DNA of 34,323 bases from Clostridia bacterium (GTDB lineage Bacteria; Bacillota; Clostridia; Oscillospirales; SIG627). The stretch covers positions 1 through 34,323 of the forward strand of contig JAFSID010000044.1 of assembly GCA_017439965.1 (NCBI GenBank), given 5' to 3'. Numbering within the stretch: position 1 is the first letter of the stretch; every line of letters starts with the position of its first letter. Below the pieces are notes generated by a model, which saw only the letters and a list, made by a program, of their open reading frames with translations, ran no database searches and was not told where the DNA came from. Of this stretch, positions 14,963 to 23,152 are shown piece after piece. The position numbers were made by a program, and so were the translations under genes.

Positions 14963-17575
14963 TCACTTTATCTCCTTGCCCTCCGTACCGACAGTCAGAA
15001 TTGCGTTAACGGTACAGCCGTTGAGAGAGACAGCCGAAAGGCTTGCCTTGTATTTTCCCTTGGGTACGGTGAGAGAGCCTGAGAAGTAAATCTCCTTTTC
15101 GTTAGCGTAGCGGTCAATGACTACGGCGCGCTTTCCGTCCCACTCTATAAGGTCTGTGGATTGAAGCTCGCACTCAAACATAACCGACTCACCGCCTACC
15201 GTGAGGGTAGGATTCTTTATGACGTTATATACCTGACGGCAGGCATTGACGCTTGACATACGGACTCCCTCAACGTCACCCGCTGCAAGAAGCTCAATCG
15301 AGCTGATGCGGTCCATTGCAGGCATAAAGCGGTGTATCAGGAACGGATGAAGCCCTTTCTCGAAAAGCTCGGGACGGTCGCCGTCATCAGCCTCAAGAAG
15401 CACGAAGTCGCGCCAGCCCTCAAAGTCTGTATCAATGGTATAAAGGCCGTAATTCTCGGTATTACCCTTATCGCATCCGAGACGGAGCGCAAGCGTTCCG
15501 TTTTTTCCGTTGCCCTTGACCCTGACGGTCATAGCAAGGTTATTCATCAGGCTTAAGGTGTCCCCGAGCTGATGTACTCTGAGCTGCTCGGAGACCTCCT
15601 GCTCCTCGTTCATCGGAAGAAGAAGCATAGGGTCACGGCGAAGGGTTGACATACAGTTTTCAATTCTCACGAAGGGAGTCTGCTTTTTAAAGGGGTTTTC
15701 GAGAAGAACGGTGTGACGGGCATCCTCTTCAATGCCGTAAAGCCTCTTTCTGTCGTAATTCTTTTCAACAATCGAATATTTGCCGTTTCCGTTATCGGCA
15801 ACTGCAAGCTCGTGAGGATTTGCTCTTGCCCATTCGAGAAGCTTCTCCGAGAAGTAATGCTCTCGGCGGAGCTTATCGTAAAGCTTATATATTGCGAGAT
15901 TGCGAAGGACTCCCGCATATCTCATTTCATAATTCACATACGCCATTGAATAGTTATAGAGGATGGCAAGCATACCCATATGCTCAACCGAATCTCTGTG
16001 AAAATACTGAACGTACTGATTGCCCGGATAATAGTCGGCGTTGGGATAGAGAGACATCCATCCGAGCGTGGAATTATAAAACTGGCGCGTATACTTTGCG
16101 TTATATTCGTGGTGTATTTGATTGAAGCGTTTATAGCCTCTCATCGGTAAATCCCAAGCACCCATTCGCGCACGGCTTGCCCAGATTGACGCAGGCATAT
16201 CCGCAAACTCTAAAATGGGCTCGTCGTGACAGTTCTTTATAATCTCGTGTGTAAACTTTGCAATATAGTAGAATGTCTCCTCGGGGCGACAGTGCTGACG
16301 GGTACCGTCTATCGCATCGATATATATCATAGTATAACCGCCCTTGTTATATGCCTCGGCGGTATTGTGAGCCACCCTTAAAAACAGCTCACTGCCCAGC
16401 TTGGGTACGAGATAATAGAAAAAGCCGTCAAGGTGGTAAATTTTCTCTCCGCTCTTATGCTCAGCGGGAGTCGTACCGCAAGCGCCACGCTCGGCAACCT
16501 TAAAGCCGTTGGGAGCGTTAGTATACTTAATAATTTCATTACCCACAAGAATATACGGCATATTCGTTGAGAAGAAGCCGTAAAAGCTTGAAAGCTCGGC
16601 GGTAGACTCGGCAGTGGGAACAAAGTCTCCGTCCGCTGAAATATCCTCGGAAAGCGTAAACTCCTCACGGGTGGATAACTGCTTCTGATACTCGGGGTCG
16701 GAAAGAAGTCCGAAGCATTGAGGATGTATATACTCAGCATAGGTATGAAGTGCAGTCTGTATTCCGTGCTCTGCAAGGCGGTCGGAGACCCTCTTCTTGA
16801 AATCCTCATCCGAGTCGTAGCAGGCATACTCAAAGTCGCCCTGACGGAAGGTGTTAACGTTATTCTGATGGAAATCAACGTGGTCGATTCCAAAGGCTTT
16901 GAAGGTCTCAAGATTTTTGTCCAGAAACTCAGGCTCGGCGTAATGCACTATCATATAGCCTCCCTGCACCTTCTCGTTATCCCACGACCAAGGACCTGCG
17001 CTTTTCATAACGATGCCCTTTTCGGAGTCTATCTCTAAGCATATATCCTGAAGCACCGTCTTTCTGCTCTTTTCGGGAATTACCGCATAGCCGTAGCGCG
17101 CACCGAGAGCTCCCTCAAGATGCTCATAAATTTTGGCAACCGTCTTTTTTTCATAGCCGTCGGGGAAGTATTTGGGGTCAACGGCAACCGTCATTGCGAC
17201 ACCTACCGCTCTCGGTCCGTTTTCACTGTCGAGGTCGTATTCGTAGGAGGCGTTTGCCATATAAAGACAGTAAGCTCCCTCGGGAAGAGAGGTCAGCACC
17301 TCGAAAATAAAGAAGGCGTCCTTTACCGTAACGGCAATTTTAACCTCGCCGAGCTCGGTCTTGAGGATAAGCGTGTCCCCCTCCAGATCGAGTCCCTCGT
17401 TTTTAAACTCCTGCCAGCTCTCGTCGGTCAGGGCAAAAAAGTTTTTCTGCTCGCCCGTGATATCAACGCCGTCCGCCGTCACGACAGACAGAAGAGTCGC
17501 ATCCTTGCGTGAAAGCTCAAGCCTCACCGTTTTGTTTTCAAGCGTTATTGCTTTTTTCGTAGCTGTAATAGCCAT
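14963..17575 (-). CDS. P4: putative cytoplasmic TIM-barrel glycoside hydrolase
   Basis: An 870-residue protein from the ATG at 17575. A frame open to 17608 would add 11 residues, but the alignment with P2 and P3 (MAITATKKAITLEN) and GAGGAAAAG just upstream support 17575. Motifs: FRQGDF, LHTYAEYIHP, MIYIDAIDGTRQH (about 416-428), FADM, RARMGAWD. The substrate-side loop after the barrel is slightly different (FYGFF without the usual SDY). The C-terminal jelly-roll is of the SLSAVSLNGC type. There is no signal peptide. It has its own promoter (17629-17657). No terminator is obvious behind it, so it may read through into P3. Confidence 0.68.
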   Translation of the reverse strand: MAITATKKAITLENKTVRLELSRKDATLLSVVTADGVDITGEQKNFFALTDESWQEFKNEGLDLEGDTLILKTELGEVKIAVTVKDAFFIFEVLTSLPEGAYCLYMANASYEYDLDSENGPRAVGVAMTVAVDPKYFPDGYEKKTVAKIYEHLEGALGARYGYAVIPEKSRKTVLQDICLEIDSEKGIVMKSAGPWSWDNEKVQGGYMIVHYAEPEFLDKNLETFKAFGIDHVDFHQNNVNTFRQGDFEYACYDSDEDFKKRVSDRLAEHGIQTALHTYAEYIHPQCFGLLSDPEYQKQLSTREEFTLSEDISADGDFVPTAESTAELSSFYGFFSTNMPYILVGNEIIKYTNAPNGFKVAERGACGTTPAEHKSGEKIYHLDGFFYYLVPKLGSELFLRVAHNTAEAYNKGGYTMIYIDAIDGTRQHCRPEETFYYIAKFTHEIIKNCHDEPILEFADMPASIWASRARMGAWDLPMRGYKRFNQIHHEYNAKYTRQFYNSTLGWMSLYPNADYYPGNQYVQYFHRDSVEHMGMLAILYNYSMAYVNYEMRYAGVLRNLAIYKLYDKLRREHYFSEKLLEWARANPHELAVADNGNGKYSIVEKNYDRKRLYGIEEDARHTVLLENPFKKQTPFVRIENCMSTLRRDPMLLLPMNEEQEVSEQLRVHQLGDTLSLMNNLAMTVRVKGNGKNGTLALRLGCDKGNTENYGLYTIDTDFEGWRDFVLLEADDGDRPELFEKGLHPFLIHRFMPAMDRISSIELLAAGDVEGVRMSSVNACRQVYNVIKNPTLTVGGESVMFECELQSTDLIEWDGKRAVVIDRYANEKEIYFSGSLTVPKGKYKASLSAVSLNGCTVNAILTVGTEGKEIK

Positions 17576-17628
17576 AGTCTTTTCCTCATTCATATCATAA
17601 TTTATCATAATTTAAAGTGTTTAAGATA

Positions 17629-17657
17629 AGTCTATCATAAAACAATGCCAAGGTCAA
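17629..17657 (-). promoter_or_regulatory. Promoter of P4
   Basis: On the minus strand: TTGACC (17657-17652), 17 bases, TAGACT (17634-17629), preceded by TGA. Box sequences and spacer match the P2 promoter nearly base for base, but the CCGTGAGGTG downstream element is absent. Confidence 0.7.
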
Positions 17658-17724
17658 CAAATTATTATTTTTTTGTTTTTTTCGGCAGATTACACATTTT
17701 AAAACGCGTTTTTTGTGAAAGAAA

Positions 17725-17746
17725 GAAAACCGCCGAAGCGGTTTTC
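17725..17746 (-). terminator. Terminator of P5 with UUCG loop
   Basis: On the minus strand a 9-bp stem ending in ACCGC closes a TTCG loop (17734-17737) and is followed by a T-rich stretch (CTTTCTTTC). The core is the same as in the terminator behind P3. Confidence 0.8.
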
Positions 17747-17760
17747 CTTGATTCACAGCA

Positions 17761-20382
17761 TTATTTTACCTCTTTTCCCGTTGTTCCGACGGTCAATACT
17801 GCGTTTATCGGACAGCCGTTGAGAGAGACTGCCGAAAGGCTTGACTTGTATTTTCCGTGTGGCACGGTAAGGCTACCCGAGAAGTAAATTTTATTTTCGT
17901 TTGCGTAGCGGTCGATAACCTTAGCGCTCTTGCCGTCCCACTCGATAAGGTCGGTGGATTTCAGCTCACACTCAAAGGTAACGCTCTCGTCACCGACGGT
18001 GACGGTGGGATTCTTAAGAACGTCGTAAACCTGACGGCAGGCTGTAACACCCGTCATATAAACCTCCCCGACGTCTCCCGAGGTCATAAGCTCAACCGAG
18101 GTTACTCCCGCAAGATTAAAGAAATGACGGTGAAGCTGATATGCGTGACAGCCCTTTTCAAACCCAAGCTCAACGCGTGAGCCGTTGTCGGTCTCAACGA
18201 GAGTGAAGTCCCTCCAGCCCTCAAAATCGGTGTCGATAATATAAAGACCGTAGCCGCTGCCCGTACTCATTCCGGCGTGAAGCTTGATGCCGACGTGTCC
18301 CTTTTTACCGTTGCCCTTGACACGCACCTTGATTGCCATTTTATCTCTTAAGTCTAACGCTCCTGCAAAATCAAGCCTCTTTACCTGAGAGGACACGGGA
18401 ATCGTCTCGTTTAAGGGCAAAAGGAGAAGAGAGTCGTCACCGAGGCTTGACATACCTGCCTCGATTCTCACAAACGGAGTCTGCTTTTTGAAGGGGTTTT
18501 CCAAAAGGGTCTCACGGCGGTTTTCCCCGTCAATGCCGTAAAGTCTGTTTTTCGAATACGCCCTTTCGACGATTTTATATCTGCCGTCCTTTTCAACTAC
18601 TGCAAGCTCACTATTGCACTCTCTTGCACGCTCAAGAGTCTTATCGGAGAAATATTTCTCACGGCGGAGACGGATATAAAGATTATAGTGATTTATATTG
18701 CGATAGCATCCGTAATAGCGGTCGATATCGTAGCCTCCGTTGAAAACCGTGGAATAGCCGTAAAGGAGAGAGAGCATACCCATATGGTCGATATCGTCGG
18801 TGTGCTGATAACGTGTATGCTGATTTGCGGGATACGCCTCGTCAATCGGGAAATAGTTATACCAGCCGAGCGTTGAATGATAGCAACGGCGCGCGTTGTT
18901 GAGGTTATCCTTATGGTGAAGCTCATTAAAGATTTTATAGTTGCGGTAGGGCATATCCCAAGCACCCATTCGGGCTCGGCAAGCCCATACCGACGCAGGC
19001 ATATCCGACAGCTCAAGAAGAGGCTCACGCTCGCAGTTTTTGATAATCTCGTGTACGAAGCGCGCAATATAGTAGGGGCGCTCCTCCTTTCTGACGTGCT
19101 TCTGAGTGCCGTCGATAGCGTCGAGATATATCATTGAATAACCGCCCTTGTTAAAGGCGTTTGCGGTGTTTCTTGCAATCATTAAAAACAGCTCGGAATT
19201 ATGAAGAGGCACGAGCTTTCCGAAGCATCCGAGTGCATGACGAATCTTTTCGCCTTTTTTATGCGCAACAGCCTTTGTACCGCAGAAGCCTCTCTGACAG
19301 GTGGCAAAGCCGTGGTCGTGGTTGGTGTATTTTACAAACTCGTTGCCGATGAGAGCAAAGGGCAGATTCTTTTCAAAGAAGCCGTATACACGGGAAACGC
19401 CTGCGGTTGACTCAACCGTCGGTATAAAATCCGCATCCGCCGAAATGTCCTCGGCAAGAGTAAACTCCTCGCCATACTCAAGCATCTCCTGATATTTCGG
19501 CTGAGAGAGGATATCGTGACATTCGTTATTTATGTACTGAGCGTAGGTGTGAAGTCCCACCTCGATGCCCTTTGAATTGAGGTAGTCGGTGACCTGAGCC
19601 TTGAAGTCGGCGTCGTCTGCGTAGCGGACGTACTTGAAGTTACCCTGATGGAAGGTGTTAAGCTGATTTTGTTGAAAAAAGACCTGGTCAACGCCTATAC
19701 GACGGTATATCTCGCTCGTTTTCTCGATGGTTGAGCGGCGGCAATCGTTTGCCTTGGCGTAGCTTCCCCGAGCAAGAGCGTTTGAATCAGACCAAGGACC
19801 TGCGCTCTTTAAAACGATGCCCCTTTCGGAATCTATCTCCGAGCATATTTCCCGAAGGGTCTCAACTCTTATATTCTCGGGGAGCACCGCAAGTGCATAG
19901 CGTCCGCCCTTAGCGCCCTCTCCGAGATGCTCGTAAAGCTTGGCGTAGGTTTCACGCCTTATACCGTCGGGAAAATAACGTGGGTCAACCGAAACGGTCA
20001 TAGCAACGCCCACACCTCTCGGCGCAGTATCATCGTCAAGGTCGTAATCGTACCTGATATAACCGAAATTCATACAGTACGCCTTTTCGGGCAATGGAGT
20101 CTTACACTCAAGGATGAAATATCCGTCACGGGTCAAGACCTCCACCTCTACCCTGCCCACCTCGGTGGTAAGGATAAGAGTATCTCCCACAGCCTTGAGC
20201 GAAAGGTTTTCAAAAACGTTCCATTCGCTGTCGGTGAGATTTATAAAAAGCGTGCTCTCACGCATTACCTCAACGCCGTTTGCAGTCCTTACCGAGATAA
20301 CGCTTGCATCCTTTTTGGATAGAATTATTTTCACCTGCTTGTTTTCAAGCGTTACGGTGCTTTTATCGTCCCTTACAGCCAT
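17761..20382 (-). CDS. P5: putative cytoplasmic TIM-barrel glycoside hydrolase with altered RQGDF motif
   Basis: An 873-residue protein. The barrel has MIYLDAIDGTQKH (417-429), LLELSDM (455-461), ACRARMGAWD and a long HH..N stretch as in the family. It is the only copy in which the otherwise invariant RQGDF reads HQGNF (245-249), losing both charged residues, so substrate contact may differ. The region before the RG..GT loop is also changed (GVSRVYGFFEKN). The C-terminus is of the SLSAVSLNGCPIN type. GGAGGAG precedes the ATG closely. No clear promoter is seen in 20383-20519, although an A+T-rich TATTATATTAAT lies there. There is no signal peptide. Confidence 0.67.
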   Translation of the reverse strand: MAVRDDKSTVTLENKQVKIILSKKDASVISVRTANGVEVMRESTLFINLTDSEWNVFENLSLKAVGDTLILTTEVGRVEVEVLTRDGYFILECKTPLPEKAYCMNFGYIRYDYDLDDDTAPRGVGVAMTVSVDPRYFPDGIRRETYAKLYEHLGEGAKGGRYALAVLPENIRVETLREICSEIDSERGIVLKSAGPWSDSNALARGSYAKANDCRRSTIEKTSEIYRRIGVDQVFFQQNQLNTFHQGNFKYVRYADDADFKAQVTDYLNSKGIEVGLHTYAQYINNECHDILSQPKYQEMLEYGEEFTLAEDISADADFIPTVESTAGVSRVYGFFEKNLPFALIGNEFVKYTNHDHGFATCQRGFCGTKAVAHKKGEKIRHALGCFGKLVPLHNSELFLMIARNTANAFNKGGYSMIYLDAIDGTQKHVRKEERPYYIARFVHEIIKNCEREPLLELSDMPASVWACRARMGAWDMPYRNYKIFNELHHKDNLNNARRCYHSTLGWYNYFPIDEAYPANQHTRYQHTDDIDHMGMLSLLYGYSTVFNGGYDIDRYYGCYRNINHYNLYIRLRREKYFSDKTLERARECNSELAVVEKDGRYKIVERAYSKNRLYGIDGENRRETLLENPFKKQTPFVRIEAGMSSLGDDSLLLLPLNETIPVSSQVKRLDFAGALDLRDKMAIKVRVKGNGKKGHVGIKLHAGMSTGSGYGLYIIDTDFEGWRDFTLVETDNGSRVELGFEKGCHAYQLHRHFFNLAGVTSVELMTSGDVGEVYMTGVTACRQVYDVLKNPTVTVGDESVTFECELKSTDLIEWDGKSAKVIDRYANENKIYFSGSLTVPHGKYKSSLSAVSLNGCPINAVLTVGTTGKEVK

Positions 20383-20475
20383 ATGCTCCTCCGATTCGGT
20401 CGTATTCCATTAATATAATACACATATTTGCAGGCTTTTTATATAATTCTTTATTCTAAAAATATCACAAATCTA

Positions 20476-20509
20476 TTAAAGAGGCTTGTCTTACGATAAG
20501 CCTCTTTAA
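20476..20509 (-). terminator. Probable terminator of P6
   Basis: A perfect 12-bp stem (20476-20487 with 20498-20509, TTAAAGAGGCTT on the left) is extended by three further pairs to a TTAC loop. The following U-run is short, so efficiency is uncertain. It lies 11 bases past the P6 stop. Confidence 0.65.
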
Positions 20510-20519
20510 AACAAAATGG

Positions 20520-23141
20520 TTATTTAATATCCTTTCCCGTCGTTCCAACGGTAAGATAAACGTTGACGGGACAATTATTGAGAGAGGACTGGAAGCCAAC
20601 CTTTGCCTGATACTTGCCCTTGGGAACGGTGACGGTGCCCTGGAACCATATCTGCTTTTCGTTGAAGTAACGGTCAAGCACTACGGCACGCTCGCCGTCC
20701 CACTCGATAAAGTCGGTGGACATAAGCTCGCACTCGAACATTACGGTCTCGTTGCCAATCGTGACGGTGGGGTTCTTAACCACGTTATAAACCTGCTGGC
20801 AAGCGGTGAGAGAGGAAACGTAAACGTCCTCAACGTCACCGTCGGTAAGAAGCTCAACCGAGGACACGCGGTCCATATTAAGTCCCGAGCGGTAGACGGG
20901 ATACATATGGAGTCCCTTTTCAAAGGGAAGGTCGGGACGGTCGCCGTTGTCTGCCTCAAGGAGAATGAACTCACGCCAGCCGTCGAAATTCGTGTCGATG
21001 AGATAGAGTCCGTAGCCGTGCTCACTCTGTGAGCCTGCCTTAAGACGAAACGCTACGACACCCTGACGCTTGTTGCCCTTGACACGCACCTTCATTGCAA
21101 GATTCTGAGTGAGGTTAAATTCTGCGCCGAGGTGATGAAGTCTCTTCTGCTCGGAAACGGGAGCATTCTCGTTCAAGGGAAGAAGAATCATAGGATTCTT
21201 GCCGAGAGTGGACATACAGTTTTCAATACGGATAAAGGGGGTCTGACGCTTGAAGGGGTTGGTGAATTTCTCGGTATTGCGCTTTTCGTCCGCTACGTCG
21301 TAAAGTCTCTTTATCTCGTAATTCTTTTCAACGAACACGTGCTTGCCGTTTCTTTCAACCACTGCAAGCTCGTGGGGATTTGCTCTTGCCTTTTCAAGCG
21401 TTTCCTCGCTGAAGTAATGAGCCTTGCGGAGATCGTCGTATTTCTTGTAACGGGAGATGTTACGGCGGTAGCCCTCAACGACAAGATTACAGCCGTTATA
21501 AACGGTGGAATGATTGTACATTATCGCAAGAGCGCCGAGGTGGTCAACGGAATCCCAGTGGTGATACTTTGAGTGCTGGTTGCCGGGATACTTATCGGTT
21601 GCGGGGAAGAAATTGTACCAGCCCATCGTGGTATTATAGAAGTGACGGTGATGCTCAAGGTTTGCGCTGTGGTGGATCATATTGAACTTCTTGAAGTTAC
21701 GGTAGGGAGTATCCCACGCGCCCATTCTTGCACGGGCAGCCCAAACGGTTGCAGGCATATCCGACAGCTCAAGAAGAGGCTCGCGCTCACATCTCTTGAG
21801 GATTTCGTGAACGAAGAGCGCGATATAGTAGGGACGCTCGTCGCCCGAAACGTGCTTGTTGGTACCGTCGATAGCGTCGAGATATATCATACCGAAGCCA
21901 CCCTTATTGAAGGTGTCGGCGGTATTCCAGGCAATCTGCTTGAAGAGGTCGGTATTGTGAAGCGGTACGAAAAGATTGAAGTAACCGCAAAGATGGTATA
22001 TCTTCTCGCCCTTCTTATGAGATACGGCGGTCGTACCGCTGAAGCCTCTCTCACACTTAGCAAAGCCGTGAGGGTCGTTTACAAACTTGATAATCTCGTT
22101 GCCGATGCGGACGTAGGGCATATTTTTCGTAAAGAAGCCGTAATAGTCCGAAAGCTCGGCGGTGGATTCCTCGGTGGGAATAAACGCGGTATCTGGCCCG
22201 ATATCCTCGGCAAGCGTGAACACCTCGTTGGTCTCAAGCATATCCTGATTTTTCGGGTCGGAAAGAATACCGTGACAGTTGGGGTGGATATACTGAGCGT
22301 AGGTATGGAGCGCGGTTTCAACGCCTATGGAATTAAAGCGGTCGGAAACGCATTTTTTGAATTCGTGGATATCCTTATACGCCTTAACCTCAAAGTCGCC
22401 CTGACGGTAAGCGTAAAAATCGTTCTGATGTATATCGAGCTGGTCGATTCCGAGAAATTCCGACTCCTCCATAAGCTTGTCAAGTGCTTCGGGACGAACG
22501 TCGGAAACTATTCTGTAATTTCCGTTAGCGGCAGGATTTTCGTTTGCCCAAGGACCTGCGGTTTTCAAAACGATACCTTTTTGGGGGTCTATCTCAGAGC
22601 AAATAGCCTTGAGGGTATCCTGAAGCACGGGCTCGGGCACTACTGCAAGCGCATACTTAGCCCCCTTTGCGCCCTCTCCGAGATGCTCGTATACCTTGGC
22701 AACGGTTTTCTTATAGCATCCGCTGGGGAAATACGCAGGGTCGGTGGCAATAGTCATTGCGACGCCGACACCTCGGTAGGAGGTGCGGTCCTCAAGGTCG
22801 TAATCGTAATTTATATTGGCAAAGGCGAGACAGTAAGCATTCTTCGGGAGCGCGTTCTTTACCTCAAGAGTAAAGTAAGCGTCAAAGGTCTTGACGGCAA
22901 TCTTCACCTTGCCAAGCTCGGTTTCAAGAATAAGCGTTGATCCGTCAAGAGTGAGAGCCTTGTTTTCGTAAGCATTGTGCTCCTTGTCCATAAGATAGGC
23001 AAAGAGTGACTTTTCACCTGCGACACTTGTGCCGTCGGTGGTCTTTACCGAAAGGACGGCGGCATCCTTCTTGGAAAGCTCTATTCTGATATATTCGTTT
23101 TCGAGAACTATGCTGTTTTTAAGCTCTTTTACAGTATTCAT
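20520..23141 (-). CDS. P6: putative cytoplasmic TIM-barrel glycoside hydrolase
   Basis: An 873-residue protein. Motifs: YRQGDF (about 245-250), LHTYAQYIHPNCH, a variant GPDTAFIPTEESTAEL loop, RGFSGTTAVSHKKG, MIYLDAIDGTNKH (about 417-429), LELSDM and RARMGAWD. Among the P proteins its N-terminal part is nearest P5 (NYDYDLED, EHLGEGAKG), while its C-terminal part is nearest P1 and P2 (ETVMFECELMSTDFIEWDG, SSLNNCPVN). There is no signal peptide. GGAGGG sits four bases before the ATG. The gene starts 11 bases after the P7 stop, so P7 and P6 form a two-gene transcript ending at 20476. Confidence 0.68.
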   Translation of the reverse strand: MNTVKELKNSIVLENEYIRIELSKKDAAVLSVKTTDGTSVAGEKSLFAYLMDKEHNAYENKALTLDGSTLILETELGKVKIAVKTFDAYFTLEVKNALPKNAYCLAFANINYDYDLEDRTSYRGVGVAMTIATDPAYFPSGCYKKTVAKVYEHLGEGAKGAKYALAVVPEPVLQDTLKAICSEIDPQKGIVLKTAGPWANENPAANGNYRIVSDVRPEALDKLMEESEFLGIDQLDIHQNDFYAYRQGDFEVKAYKDIHEFKKCVSDRFNSIGVETALHTYAQYIHPNCHGILSDPKNQDMLETNEVFTLAEDIGPDTAFIPTEESTAELSDYYGFFTKNMPYVRIGNEIIKFVNDPHGFAKCERGFSGTTAVSHKKGEKIYHLCGYFNLFVPLHNTDLFKQIAWNTADTFNKGGFGMIYLDAIDGTNKHVSGDERPYYIALFVHEILKRCEREPLLELSDMPATVWAARARMGAWDTPYRNFKKFNMIHHSANLEHHRHFYNTTMGWYNFFPATDKYPGNQHSKYHHWDSVDHLGALAIMYNHSTVYNGCNLVVEGYRRNISRYKKYDDLRKAHYFSEETLEKARANPHELAVVERNGKHVFVEKNYEIKRLYDVADEKRNTEKFTNPFKRQTPFIRIENCMSTLGKNPMILLPLNENAPVSEQKRLHHLGAEFNLTQNLAMKVRVKGNKRQGVVAFRLKAGSQSEHGYGLYLIDTNFDGWREFILLEADNGDRPDLPFEKGLHMYPVYRSGLNMDRVSSVELLTDGDVEDVYVSSLTACQQVYNVVKNPTVTIGNETVMFECELMSTDFIEWDGERAVVLDRYFNEKQIWFQGTVTVPKGKYQAKVGFQSSLNNCPVNVYLTVGTTGKDIK

Positions 23142-23152
23142 ATAACCCTCCG

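Noticed and set aside
17576-17608. Upstream start for P4 (and likewise 25778-25807 for P7 and 29965-30024 for the GH39 gene)
   Set aside because: The extra codons include the ribosome site or promoter and do not align with paralogues, so the inner ATGs were chosen.
21573-22940. A 455-codon plus-strand frame opposite P6
   Set aside because: It is antisense to a conserved motif-bearing gene. Shorter similar shadows occur opposite every P copy because the paralogues share codons, which is not independent evidence of coding.
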